From NCBI RefSeq assembly GCF_020509005.1, contig NC_063016.1:5332001-5396000 (forward strand): 64,000 nucleotides of DNA. Reading direction: 5' to 3'. Shown here one piece after another: positions 44,401 through 53,806 of this stretch. The notes under the pieces were generated by a model, which was given only the letters and a program-made list of their open reading frames with translations, had not been told where the DNA came from and searched no databases. This stretch comes from Fulvia fulva (lineage: Eukaryota; Ascomycota; Dothideomycetes; Mycosphaerellales; Mycosphaerellaceae). Both the position numbers and the translations under genes were made by a program. Positions within the stretch are counted from its first letter, which is position 1. Each line of letters opens with the position of its first letter.

Positions 44401-46145
44401 TCAGGGGTTATGATTAGCCCAAGATACTTCACCTTCTGTTGGTGGAATTCGCTTTTGTCGATGTCCACTGTAAGTCCTGCATCGCGTAGCTTGGTGAGAA
44501 CCTTCCGCACGTGTTCAATGTGCTCCTCCAAGGTGTCACTGAAGATAAGTACGTCATCCAGGTAGGCCGACACAAAGTCGTCTAGGTGTTCTTGCAAGAC
44601 CTTGTTGATGTATGATTGGAACGATGCTGGTCCGTTACACAAGCCGAATGGCAACACTAGACACTCGTAGATGCCGTATCGTGTCGCAAACGCTGTCAAC
44701 CACTCGTGCCCTTCAGCTATCCGTAACTTGTTGAAGGCTGCTACAATGTCCAGCTTTGTGAAGTACTTCTTGCCGTGCATGCGGTTGAGCGTCTCTTGTA
44801 TCAAGGGAATCGGATACCGGTTCTTGATAGTGATCGCATTCAATCCTCTGTAGTCGATACAAACACGCAGCCCACCTCCAGGCTTACGTACTACCAGCAC
44901 TGGTGCAGGAGACTGGTTCGTCTTTTGCCCTGCTTTCCGCACCTTCCCTTCAGATGTTTGCTCGTCTAGCCATTTCTTAACTGCCTCGTTCTCCTTCTCA
45001 GCTAGGCCGTAGGGCTTGCGGTATGGTGGCTCTTGTGGACCATCAGGCTTAATGTGAATCTCATGATCTACGCCTAGTCGGTGAGGTGGGAGTCCTTCAT
45101 GATCCTTAGCTGAGAAAGCGTCCGCAATATCGTGGTACATTGGCGGCAACTTCTCCTTCGGGTTGTGATTGAACTGCTTGTTTAAGAATTGGTCCAGATC
45201 ATCAGCAGCCATTGCACTCAGCTTAAGCTCTCCGCCGTCGCTCTCACGCCTAGTGGGCATGATGTAGAAGCACTCAGCCCCAGGCCGGTGCGCGTACATC
45301 CCCCACGCGCGTTGAGAAACGCCCTGGCAGTCCACTTCTTCATCGTCTATGTCTTCCAGGTCATATGATGAGACATTCAGCTCTGCCCCTCCTGCTGTGA
45401 AGCTCGCTGCATCTCCAGTGAAGGGCTCTGGTCCGTACCGTACTAGTGCCTGCTTCTTCTTCTCGCGGTGGTTCAGGGATTGCACTGTTGTCGGTGTCTT
45501 ATTCTGTAGACAGTGACCAAAGCAGTAATCCGACCTGAATGCCACCTCGCCTGTCTCCCAGAAGATGTTTGGGTTGTGCGCTGTAAGCCACGGCAGGCCA
45601 AAGACGATGTCGTATTCGAGGTCGGTGACGTAGCATAACATTTGCTCGTGATGATCGCCTATGACTACGTCTACAGGGGCCGCGTGTGTAATCTGCCGCG
45701 CAGTGGCCGTTCCATCTCCCAGTGTTAGTCGTCGGCTTTGCGTCAAAGGGATCAGGGGTATTGTGTATTTGCGTGTGAATTTCCAGTCAAGAAAGAGAGA
45801 GGTGGAAGCAGAATCTACAAGGCCTCGAGCCTTTCTCTGTTGTATCATTACGGGTAACACTATGTGAGGGTACACAGCTGGCTGTTGCTTATCCAGTGCG
45901 CATGCCGATATCTTAAGCTCCTCACTATAGTCTGTTACCGTCTCTTGCGTTCCGTGTCTCTCAATCTCATGCTCTTTCTGTCCTAGGAAGTTCGGGTGAC
46001 CGCTGTCTGCCACGCTTAGGCAGCGGTCGTGCCATTTCCCTGCCGCGGATCGGCGGCTAGGGAACTGAGGTTCGCGTTCGGATTCGGCGTGGTATTGCGT
46101 GGACGCGGTGGGCGATAGTCGCCATCGTACCCATACATTGGGCAT
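41349..46145 (-). CDS. Gypsy Pol: protease, reverse transcriptase, RNase H, integrase, chromodomain
   Basis: 1598 codons counted from the first Met at 46145, but expression is expected by -1 frameshift from gag near 46034, so residues before about 37 may never be made alone. Protease with D111 in GLVDSAST; reverse transcriptase about 390-560 with YLDD at 528-531; RNase H with D684, E725 region and D758; integrase with zinc residues H959, H966, C996, C999 and catalytic D1029, D1092, E1128 (exact DD35E). Chromodomain is at about 1352-1420 (MYEVEKIL, WYKVKWAGY, W1399), which in chromoviruses targets integration to modified histones. The ~180 residues after it have no domain and run into the LTR. 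All catalytic residues are present. Confidence 0.95.
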   Translation of the reverse strand: MPNVWVRWRLSPTASTQYHAESEREPQFPSRRSAAGKWHDRCLSVADSGHPNFLGQKEHEIERHGTQETVTDYSEELKISACALDKQQPAVYPHIVLPVMIQQRKARGLVDSASTSLFLDWKFTRKYTIPLIPLTQSRRLTLGDGTATARQITHAAPVDVVIGDHHEQMLCYVTDLEYDIVFGLPWLTAHNPNIFWETGEVAFRSDYCFGHCLQNKTPTTVQSLNHREKKKQALVRYGPEPFTGDAASFTAGGAELNVSSYDLEDIDDEEVDCQGVSQRAWGMYAHRPGAECFYIMPTRRESDGGELKLSAMAADDLDQFLNKQFNHNPKEKLPPMYHDIADAFSAKDHEGLPPHRLGVDHEIHIKPDGPQEPPYRKPYGLAEKENEAVKKWLDEQTSEGKVRKAGQKTNQSPAPVLVVRKPGGGLRVCIDYRGLNAITIKNRYPIPLIQETLNRMHGKKYFTKLDIVAAFNKLRIAEGHEWLTAFATRYGIYECLVLPFGLCNGPASFQSYINKVLQEHLDDFVSAYLDDVLIFSDTLEEHIEHVRKVLTKLRDAGLTVDIDKSEFHQQKVKYLGLIITPDGIEMDPEKLECIQTWEAPENLKDVQAFLGFANFYRRFIEAFSRIAAPLTNLTKSDGPGNHKNRRIQWSLDCQRAFDNLKAAFSKAGMLAHYVPGRETVIETDSSDFVNAGVLSQYDENGVLHPVAFYSKKLSPQECNYEIYDKELLAIIKAFEEWRPELACEADDEDSQPVKIYTDHKNLEYFMTTKQLNRRQARWAEFLSQFNFKIIYRPGLQGTKPDSLTRRSQDLPQGVDDPRNQHQHQTLLPPKRFLKIASLQATVEDAPEEEEPVPLNPEAEEFMPTERDAPTEQPATRESQREAELEYRMSTAYVTDNELKTAIKDLQKDRTPTLLQRAKIHPAHCKVDGDLLYVRNQYDGWSLWVPNDQALQTRIIKINHDAPAAGHPGRARTYELVAREFYWPGLARSVRRYTANCRTCRTTKSLHSQPLGLLQPLPVPDRPWKHIAVDFVVGLPDSTLDGMVYNNIMTVTDRLTKEVELIPIGAMTAQNAARLFLKHVFCRRGFPDTITSDRGKQWVATFWKKLCKMLRTNRKLSSSYHPETDGQSERTNQAMEQYLRMFTNEAQDDWAEWLCLAQFAINNHLSETTGVSPFYATLGYNPEFIERVDLNAGKEGGLTTLQRLDARSAETFVRRICELHKHLQENMRMSQALQAEAANRHRSIPPDYKVGDWVYLSTKNIRTTRPSKKLDRRYAGPYQITEVMPARLSYRLKLSDALVGLDNCFHTSLLQRADHPDFPPLEGQHLAPPPPITIEPDTTEADAAADVVAAPTHMYEVEKILDMYTRKRAGKVKKGHKRKVDTWYKVKWAGYQNEEDGETWQPAEDMLEHAAAAVADFHHNRPELSTPVGFAAPSDWSLPATEILGLNSIRVIPKDTVTNESPRALPLIESAPHIFDTRVEPTEPAMIPNFGHKDHTRVRAEDRLRSGASQLTRQHVSRRKPVEDGLNRANAMLSDDDRALEDDSAFARLWSSTGKWPHKVNNAQRTEACFGRGGTVTGSPRPLTVAASARLNRGPSASG
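41428..41438 (-). promoter_or_regulatory. Gypsy polypurine tract
   Basis: On the minus strand GGGAGGGGGGG lies 3 bases before the 3' LTR. Confidence 0.85.
45998..46040 (-). promoter_or_regulatory. Predicted -1 ribosomal frameshift signal (gag to pol)
   Basis: On the minus strand the heptamer G GGA AAT (46040-46034) fits X XXY YYZ in the gag frame (codons 701-703). A 5-base spacer and an 8-bp perfect stem follow (GACCGCTG 46028-46021 with CAGCGGTC 46005-45998; 15-base loop). Slipping one base back enters the pol frame exactly, and would give a Gag-Pol of about 2264 residues. The gag stop is at 46018-46016, inside the loop. Confidence 0.85.
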
Positions 46146-48142
46146 TCAGGGTTGGTCGACACGTGAGAACCTGTACGGCAGCGGTAGCACTTACCCTGCT
46201 TCTTAAGGTCTTCGCGCTGCTCACGGTTGAGCGCAGGCAGGTTCTGTAGATGTGTCGGCAGATCCTCCTTCTTCTTGGTACCAGCGTACTGTAGTGGGCG
46301 CTGTACCAAGGCACCTGCTACACCGGCAGCGGCACTAGCAACTGCGTTGCCGTTGTTCTGGTTGTTCTGGCCGCCATTGCTGTTCGAGTTGCCATTGCCC
46401 CGGGGGCGCTCCTTCTGCGGGTATAGTCGATCTGTCTCGTAGAAACTCTCGTCCAGTGCGGTGCACTCCTCGATAACGTCTTGCATGCTGTCTAGGCGGC
46501 GGTCGACTTCGCGGTCGCCGAAGGTCTTGATGAAGTACTTGCGGTTCAGTCGGTTGCGGAACAGCATGAGCTCGGTCTCATCGGTCCATGACATCCAGGC
46601 GCGCAACTTCGAGTAGCGGGCATAGAAGGCTACAAAGGTTTCGCCTTGTTCTTGCTTGCAGGTAGCAATGTCAACCATAGCCTTGGTTCCCTCATTGCGT
46701 GTGCCATATTGGCGTGTCATCCAGTCTAACAACTCTTCTCCAGTCTTGAACTCGTTGAAGGACTGCTGTCCAGGCACAGGGATCCTCGGCTTGATGCTTC
46801 GCTGAGGATCACCTTGTGTCCACCCATACACGAAGCGCAGACCATCTGCCTCAGTGCGGAAGGTTGCTACAGTCAGCTTTAGGAGAACACTGCTGTACCA
46901 GCTGTCGAAATTGGGGTCGTCATCGTTCTTGAAGTGCTTAGGGTCGGGCACACCCTTGCCGATCTCCATGCCGCGAGTAAGGGTGCGGTCAATGGTGAAG
47001 AGACGTTCTGGAAGGTCAACCAGTGGTGTCTGGGTGCGGGTGTTGCGCATTCTCGAGTCACGACTGTTGTTGGGTCCTGGTCGCGGACGGTCGTTGTCAC
47101 GTCCTCGGCCATTGTCGCCACGGTCATCGTCGTCTCCATCGTTATCGTTATCACCACCACCGCCACCGCCCCCTCCACCAGCAGCTCCGCGATACCTACG
47201 CAACAGCTGCTCGAGTGAGGTCTCGCGTGGGCGGGAACGAGAGGGTCGGCGGCCTGAGCGGCCCCTGCCTCCGTTCTGTGTGGTGTCTCCTGCCTCAAGC
47301 CGAGCCTTCAGGTCATCGACTTCTTGTTGCAGGGCCTGGTTCTTCGCCTCAGCATCTTGTGCCTTCTTCTTCTCCTTCTCGCAGATCTCGCTGAACTGCT
47401 TGCACAGGTTGTTGGCTTCCTTGTATTTCTTCCCCAGCTCTTGCAACTTAGCTGGGTCGCAATCCTTCTTGCTCTTGAGATCTGCTGCCATTTTCTGTGT
47501 GACAAGCTCTTCACTTCGCAGCATCTTGTAGATGCGGTCGTATTCGGTGTACAGCGTGGTGTACTGGGTGTTCTGGAGGTCGTTGGCTCGCTCCATTACA
47601 TCGAGTTGTCTGCCCTTAGTAATTGCCGTGTTGACTGCTTGTAGCACGAAGTCGTGGGTGGTCTTCGGGTGTTGGGATGCAAGGGTCGTGAGGTTGTCTG
47701 GGGTGACATTCTGGTATTCGGATGCGAGAATGTGTTCTGCCTCGTCGAGTGATAGATACACCTCGTCTAGGTCGCCGCCTGGGTTCTCTTCGAGCTTGAA
47801 CTCGAACAGTTCTGTAAAGTCAATCTCACCACCTTCTTCTCGCTCGAAGGCCTTCTGGTAAGCTTTATCAATCTCTTGTTGTAGCGCGACACCGGTGTCT
47901 ACTGTGACCCGCCGGTTGTCGTCCTGTGTCTGACTCTGAGGAAAAGAGGAGAGGTCGGGGAAAAGAGATGTGCGCTGCTTGCTTTTGCCCTTAGGCTTAG
48001 GTGGCGGTGGCATGCCGCCGTTCGCTGTTTGTGAAGTCATGTTGTCTGGGTTCGGGGGAGGCGTGACGGTGCCTGTATCCTGACTGTCTACGAGCGCGCG
48101 ACCACCTGCTGATGGTGTCGCCGCGTTGCGTTCTCTAGGCAT
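46016..48142 (-). CDS. Gypsy Gag
   Basis: 708 codons starting 137 bases after the 5' LTR. A Pro/Thr-rich N-terminus is followed by a predicted coiled coil at about 190-300 (charged heptads, KKYKEANNLCKQFSEICEKE). An Arg- and Gly-rich linker includes nine consecutive Gly and an Asp/Asn/Arg run, then a capsid-like region at about 400-570, and a zinc knuckle at C652, C655, H660, C667 (spacing C-X2-C-X4-H-X6-C, two longer than the canonical last gap). The protein would form the particle shell and bind the genome RNA. The long antisense frame at 46854-47531 is a shadow caused by the Arg/Gly-rich codons. Confidence 0.95.
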   Translation of the reverse strand: MPRERNAATPSAGGRALVDSQDTGTVTPPPNPDNMTSQTANGGMPPPPKPKGKSKQRTSLFPDLSSFPQSQTQDDNRRVTVDTGVALQQEIDKAYQKAFEREEGGEIDFTELFEFKLEENPGGDLDEVYLSLDEAEHILASEYQNVTPDNLTTLASQHPKTTHDFVLQAVNTAITKGRQLDVMERANDLQNTQYTTLYTEYDRIYKMLRSEELVTQKMAADLKSKKDCDPAKLQELGKKYKEANNLCKQFSEICEKEKKKAQDAEAKNQALQQEVDDLKARLEAGDTTQNGGRGRSGRRPSRSRPRETSLEQLLRRYRGAAGGGGGGGGGDNDNDGDDDDRGDNGRGRDNDRPRPGPNNSRDSRMRNTRTQTPLVDLPERLFTIDRTLTRGMEIGKGVPDPKHFKNDDDPNFDSWYSSVLLKLTVATFRTEADGLRFVYGWTQGDPQRSIKPRIPVPGQQSFNEFKTGEELLDWMTRQYGTRNEGTKAMVDIATCKQEQGETFVAFYARYSKLRAWMSWTDETELMLFRNRLNRKYFIKTFGDREVDRRLDSMQDVIEECTALDESFYETDRLYPQKERPRGNGNSNSNGGQNNQNNGNAVASAAAGVAGALVQRPLQYAGTKKKEDLPTHLQNLPALNREQREDLKKQGKCYRCRTGSHVSTNPECPMYGYDGDYRPPRPRNTTPNPNANLSSLAADPRQGNGTTAA

Positions 48143-48267
48143 CTGCGCGCTGTGCGCCTTACCGTGTTCTGTGTTCTGATGCGGCCCTGCGCGTTCTCGA
48201 GTTCTGCGGTTCTGTCTGTTCCTGTTGTTACGCGTCCCTTACCTAGATCCGCGATCTGGGTAGTACG

Positions 48268-48276
48268 GTAGAACAA
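48268..48276 (-). promoter_or_regulatory. Possible self-priming site
   Basis: Two bases inside the 5' LTR, the minus strand reads TTGTTCTAC, perfectly complementary to GTAGAACAA within the LTR (plus 48320-48328). No match to a tRNA 3' end is evident. Tf1/sushi-type chromoviruses prime by such fold-back. Nine bases can match by chance. Confidence 0.4.
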
Positions 48277-48278
48277 AC

Positions 48279-48462
48279 TGTAAGGGCGCGCGTACCATAG
48301 GGTCTGAATGAGATAGTTGTTGTTCTACGAAGCTACGAAAGAGGAGCGCGAGGCGCGGCGAAGTTATAAAGCAAAGCCAAGCCGCGCTAACCCGATGCAG
48401 AAGGTCCGCGGTTCAGCCGGGCCGACGCAGCTACAGTGAGGGGTCGCGGGCTGCCCGTGACA
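48279..48462 (-). repeat. Gypsy 5' LTR
   Basis: Identical by eye to 41241-41424. It holds the promoter of the element. Confidence 0.95.
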
Positions 48463-48467
48463 GCAAT

Positions 48468-49245
48468 TATATACGAAATTATAGCTACCCTCGCGAGCGC
48501 TAATCTACCCTATAAACGCGCAATCCGTAGCCTCCTCGAGAGCTTAGCTAAAGTAATCTAGGAGCTACTACGGGCGACGAAGGCGCTAGCGCTAGTAAAG
48601 GAAGTAACGAACGCAGACCTCCTACGGGAGATCTAGGCGCTAGGAAGAGCTAGGCCGGCGATATATACCTAAGCGGCTATAGTAGCCGTAGAGTAACTAA
48701 CGTACCGCGTTAGACTAGTTTAGCGCGAGTTACGATATATATAGACAACCCTAAAGAAAGAGAGCGAGTAGCGGTACTATCGTACTAACGCCTCGTAGAG
48801 TAGGCGCGCTAGGCTAGTAAATAAGACATTATTATAGCCTAGAAGCTAAAGGGTAGAGACTATTACGAATATAGGTCAGTAGGTATGTCGTACGGTACTA
48901 AGACTAACTTAGTATATACTAAGCTAGTCGAGACAATAGTACGGTAATACTACCGAGATACCGTACGAATAGTAGGAGCGACTTAGAGGACCTAAAGTTA
49001 CTTAGCTAGTTAGTACGAGACTGTCGGAGGAACTGCCGTCGTAGGATAAGATATAGGTAAAACCGATAAGGCGTAGTAAAATAGAACTAGGACTAGAGTA
49101 ACATCCCTCTATATAGGTATAAGAGACGTAGTCTCTATACCAATAGTAGAGACACCTTTAGTACTAAATACTATTCTACTATATACTATCGTATACTATA
49201 TTAGTCCTTCCTCCTTCCCTATTACGTGTCCTAACTTCCGTATAT
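48468..49245 (+). pseudogene. RIPed coding-like sequence, right of the Gypsy insertion
   Basis: Continues 40421-41240. The plus strand reads as a helical, Ala/Leu/Arg-rich protein (SLLESLAKVI, KALALVKEVTNADLLREI) with TAG at Gln-like positions. It resembles a coiled-coil ORF1/Gag N-terminus but I cannot name the family. It ends at the LINE tail. Confidence 0.4.
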
Positions 49246-49957
49246 ATATATAGATAGATAGATTTGTTATTCCCCTGTTCTAGGACCCTATCCGGCCTAT
49301 ATAGGTATATATCTATTGTTATGTACAAAGGGAAACCCGAATAGGTGAAAACCCTTCCCGCCCCCGACTACTCCTTATCTAGTTTAGCTTTCCCTCTAAA
49401 CGTACGTAGTCAATGTCACTACCCCGTTAGCCCCCGCTCCTAGCCGGTCTCGTCGCGCTACGTCGTGTCCTCTCTTCCTATACTACTCCTACTAGGCGGT
49501 ACTATTCTAGCTAGCTATTCTCTAGTATCTAGCTCGTAATACGCCGTAGGTCCTTAGCGTTGTTAAGAAGTGCCCTAATCGTCCGGTTCCTCGCCTTTGC
49601 TATCTACTCCCCCCTTCCTAGCGACCACCTCGGATAGACGAGGAGTACGTACCGTACGTTCTAGGAGCGATAGCCGTAGGGGTAGCTAGTATTCGTGTAT
49701 CCTAGAACCTTCCTCTATAATAGGTACCCCTAGAGGCCGATATGTTCGCTTCGTAGTTAGGTTACTATACTACTCTATACCCTCGTAAGGCGGTAGTAGA
49801 TAAGCTTCGGGGGGTGCTTAACCGCGGATTTTGTAGCTAACTATTCCTTAGGTTATCCCGCTAGCTAAGGGCGTCTACTATACCCTATAACCTAGTTGTT
49901 CTACCTCTCTTTCTATAGTTACTCTATAAACGATTTCTTACCTTCCTATTATATTAC
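49246..49957 (-). mobile_element. 5'-truncated LINE of family F
   Basis: Begins with the GATA tail (about 49246-49264) and is nearly identical to 25198-25907, with extra transition differences. It holds the 3' UTR and the end of ORF2. Flanking sequence gtatatatata on the left and gtatacatatata on the right may be the target duplication. Confidence 0.8.
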
Positions 49958-49989
49958 TACGTATACATATATACTATACCTGTTTAATA
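49958..49989 (+). repeat. Remnant of a Copia 5' LTR end
   Basis: The last ~30 bases end ACCTGTTTAATA and are followed by a mutated primer site (ggttataagcccggg, 49990-50004) matching that of the intact Copia element. Confidence 0.65.
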
Positions 49990-51556
49990 GGTTATAAGCC
50001 CGGGTTTGCTTAATAGGACATCGATATACTAAGGAAGTACGACGTAGGGTATTATACCCTATACCCGGAATCCGTACGGTAACGTACTAATAGACTCGGA
50101 GAGTCTAAGCTTATTCTAACCACCGTAGTTAAGTAGAGCTTGCTATATATCTAAGGCTACCTTTACTATAGAAGACTTAACGAGTTACGAGGGCCCCCGG
50201 AAGGTCGGCCCTACCCTTACTCGTAAGAACTAGAAGCGCTAGTTTGTTATACTACGAGACTATCTCGAAAGCCGGGAGGTATTCTAGGTTATCGACGACT
50301 CGTCGGCTAATCTCCTAGAATCCGTTACGCCTAAGATTACTTCGAAGGCGAACGGTATAGAGAGATATACTATCTTAGTATATTTGTCTAAGGGGGATAA
50401 CTAAGAAATCTTAGATATACGAGATACGAAAGAGATCTAGAAACTTCTATAGAAGAAGTATAGTAAGGTCTATAAGGCATACGTAGTAGCGCTTATAAAA
50501 CAGCTAGTATTATTTAAGCTACCGGACAATTAGACAATTAGACAAGGGTAGATATATCTAGGTAACCTATCTATATAGATTACTAAAACAGATAGTAAAG
50601 AGACCTACTATAAGGACCCTCCCCGGAGGTTTAAGCACCTACTAAGTAGCCTCCCGGACGTCTACGCTAGTACTAGGGACACTATCCTAGCCTAGCTAAA
50701 CCTAGGCTAGGAATCCGCTATAACCTTACTTAAATCCTACGAATTACGGATCTAAGAGAGTAAGGGCGAGACCGCTCTATACTCCTAGAGGTAAGGGGGT
50801 AAGAGCGGCTACTTTATCTACGATAGTAACTACCTAGTTATATCGTGCCCGGAACTAGATTCCGTAAAGGAGTTTATTAAAAAGAAGAATACCTAGAAGT
50901 AACCGGAGAAGAAGTCCTACGAAGAGCTAGTCCGGGATCTAGAGAAGGCCGAAAACGCCCTTAAGAAGTCTAGGAAATAGTAGAAGGATAGGAGAAGCCA
51001 ATCCGATAACAAGATAAAGGTAAAGGCGATACGAGCCTATACCTTACGAGAAAGCGATACCGAGGAAATATACGACGACGAAGTCGCCTATTCTACTACC
51101 GAAGTAAAAGGCAAGTTTCCCGCCTCCGAATAGGCACTAGACTCCTATACCTCCTTATATATAACTGATAATCAGTCTCTATTTAGATTGCTTAGGAAAC
51201 TAGCGAGAAGGAAAGTAATTAAAGTCGGTAGGGAGTACCTAGATATATTCTATAAAGGAATAGTAACTATAGGAGGCCTAACGGGGAAATAAATTACTCT
51301 AGAGAAAGTCTTGTTTATTCCTAATCTCGGAGTTAATCTAGTTTTATAGAGGTAGTTTAGTAAGCAATTTGATGTCGAACCTCTAAACTTTATACTTAAG
51401 TATAAGAGCGGAAAGCCTATCGTACGAATAGTACTACGAGGGGGGTAACCGGTAGTATCTTCGATATACGACTCCCTAAACTAGGTAGATAATAGACCCC
51501 CGGAGATACTATATAAGAAAGCTCTAGCCGCGGTAACTACCGAGGATTAGTAGGAG
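49990..51556 (+). pseudogene. Copia J gag-protease remnant
   Basis: Plus-strand relative of the intact Copia Gag and protease: Gag region at about 50280-50760 (IWKLL-type motif with stops, SLPDVYASTRDTILA), a linker rich in Lys and Glu, and protease region at about 51120-51440 (DSYTSLYITDNQSLF with Cys to Tyr, IPNLGVNLVL, FSKQFDVEPLNF). Many TAG codons. It is cut at about 51556 where an LTR-like fragment begins; integrase and polymerase of this copy are missing. Confidence 0.75.
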
Positions 51557-51706
51557 CGGCGCTAGCCTATTACGACCTAGATAAGTATTTCTATACGATC
51601 CTAGCGATACTAGGAGCTTACGGGTTATTAGAGTCTATCGGATTTGATAGTCTACCGCTTTATAATAGTATATCTCGCTAAGTAGCTATATAAAGCTTAT
51701 AATCTA
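51557..51706 (+). repeat. Fragment of LTR-like repeat L
   Basis: About 150 bases (gcgctagcctattacgacc... to ...ataatctaatac) match 63463-63610 and, inverted, 54710-54860. It stops at the junction with a Fot1 fragment. Confidence 0.75.
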
Positions 51707-52638
51707 ATACTTATTAATAGCTACGAGAGCTATAACTCGAAGGTATTCTAGAATCTATATAACGAATATAAGATCTTAGCCCTATATATACTATCGTACG
51801 CCTCGTACTTACTCTAGCTATTAGATGTAGGTTACTATTTGCTATTAAAGAAGGTATACGGTGCTTAGCTCCCGGGCTTAGTACGCTAGCGTATTACTTA
51901 TATCGATAAAGTAGAGTTTCTACGCGCCTTCCGGGCAGCCTATAACGCTATATTTAGACAGGATAACATCCTATCGAGGTTTAGAGGCGCTAGTTTAGTT
52001 CTATTCAATCTATAGGTAGTGATAGACAAGCTTAATATTAAGCTACGTACGCTAACCCCTCTAGCTCCGGACTCTACCCCTTAGGAGTCAAAGATACTAC
52101 GAACTACAAAATAATTCGACTCTTAATCGATACTAGTAACGAACAAAATACGTCGCCGTGCAGGTTTATTACTAAACTCGTTATAGGAAGAGGTATATTA
52201 GCTTATAAAAGGGAGTAGAGAGATAGCGTATTAGATAGCTCTTATACGAAGCGAGATTAGTAAGCTACGTAAGTCTAACGAGGCCCTTATATAGCGAAAA
52301 GTACAAAAGCGCAAGTATATTTAGTCTAGAGGGTCTCTAACCTTCGATAAGGCGTCGTAATTAATATCTCTAGAGGATACTAGGAGGTAGGAAGTAAGTA
52401 GAGAGTCGCTAGATAGTATTCGGCTAGTACTAAGGCTACGACGCTATAAGCGATATAGCGAGTCGGGGTATAACGTACGTACCTATTAAGTAGACTTACT
52501 AGATAGCGAAGAATCTAAAGAGGAATTGTCCTCCTAGTAACGATTCTATAGGATGTCGTCGTATTAAGATACCGTCGTAATAAAAGTAGAAGTAGTATAG
52601 TTCTTAGTAAAAGTAGCCCGCTCGGTAGTAAAGCACGT
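51707..52638 (+). mobile_element. 3' half of a Fot1/Pogo-like transposon
   Basis: Matches the C-terminal half of the full Fot1 copy (57392-58335, inverted) to the terminal repeat ending gtaaagcacgt at 52638, with TA following. It encodes the third catalytic region (LLDVGYYLLLKKVYGA at about 51825). The 5' half is missing. Confidence 0.85.
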
Positions 52639-52640
52639 TA

Positions 52641-53806
52641 TAGATAAAGAATTATATATCAAACAGCCCTTAGGTTTCAAGGATAATACTCCGAGAGTTT
52701 GCCGTCTAAATACGGTATTATACGGCTTAAAACAAGCCTCTAGACAATAGTACTTATACCTTAAGTCTATACTTTAAAAGCTAGGCTTTGTTCCGCTTAA
52801 GAAAGACGAGGTAGCGTTTAAAAACGCTAACAGGGGCATTATAATAACGTGCTACGTAGACGATATGCTTATATTTAGTCCTAATAAAGGACTAGTTAGG
52901 GAACTTAAGGATAACCTCTCTAAGTCGCTAGAACTAAGTGATTTAGGCGACGTAAACTACTATCTAGGGATCGAAGTAACGCGTAATCGCGAAAATAAGT
53001 CTATTACTCTAAGTCAAAAAGGGTATTCAGATAAGATCCTTACTAGATTTAATAAGAGAAGTCTTAATCCGGTTAGTAGCCCTATAGAAAATAGCCTACG
53101 TCTAGAAAAGAATAAGGAACAAGCTAGTTTAGAGGATACTCGGCTATTTTAAGCCGAAGTAGGGTCCTTAATTTATCTAGCTACTAAAACAAGGCTAGAT
53201 TCAGGCTACGCCGTAGGGCAAGTAGCTAAGTTTGCCTCTAATCCTAATAGCTTACATTTTAAAGCCCTAAATAGGATTTGGAAATACTTGAACGATCCTA
53301 AGGCTTACGAGCTAAAACTAGTCTATAAAGCGTAATCGTCACCCCTATTATTAGGCTATAGCGATGCCGATTAGGGGGATGATTTTACGACTTGAAAAAG
53401 TACTACGGGATATATTTTTACTATAAGACCTAAAGCGCCTATAAGTTAGCGTAGTATCCTATAAAAATCGGTCGCGCTATCGAGTTACGAAGCCGAATAT
53501 ATGGCCCTAAAAGAGACTATAAAAGAGTTCTTATTCCTAAGAGATATATATCTCGACATAGGAATTAGTACGGGCCTTAATACTATTCTTACGGATTCTA
53601 AATCCGCGATAGAACTAGCTCATAATCCCGAACACCACGCCAAGACAAAGCACATCGATATACAATATCACTTAGTTCGAGAGTGCGTTCAAGAAAAAAT
53701 AATAAGTCTAGAGTATATCCCTACGAAAGAAGAAATAGCGGATATTTTAACTAAAGCTCTAGACTCGCCGAATTTTCAGAGGATACGGGACCTTATTTAC
53801 GGCTAG
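52641..53806 (+). pseudogene. Copia M reverse transcriptase and RNase H, 3' half
   Basis: From the polymerase (PRVCRLNTVLYGLKQASRQ, ITCYVDDMLIFS at about 52848-52880 with both Asp intact) through the connection (YYLGIEVTRN, GSLIYLATKT) to RNase H (LLGYSDAD, SYEAEYMALKET at about 53490, ILTDSKSAIELA, KHIDIQYHLVRE) and the natural C-terminus at 53806. It is only moderately RIPed, with long open pieces at 52865-53152 and 53501-53806. Different family from the Copia at 30889. The 5' half was lost at the Fot1 junction. Confidence 0.85.

Larger units (their letters stand above)
41241..48462 (-). mobile_element. Intact Ty3/Gypsy chromovirus
   Basis: 7222 bp, minus orientation. LTRs 41241-41424 and 48279-48462 (184 bp each) look identical base for base, and the 5 bp target duplication GCAAT is perfect (41236-41240, 48463-48467). 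gag and pol are both fully open, and no RIP signature is present. By every sequence sign this is a very recent insertion and possibly active. It is inserted in heavily RIPed DNA. Confidence 0.97.

Noticed and set aside
46854..47531. 225-codon plus-strand frame opposite Gypsy gag
   Set aside because: It is the complement of Arg/Gly/Lys-rich gag codons, giving runs of Ser, Pro and Arg; no start context or domain.
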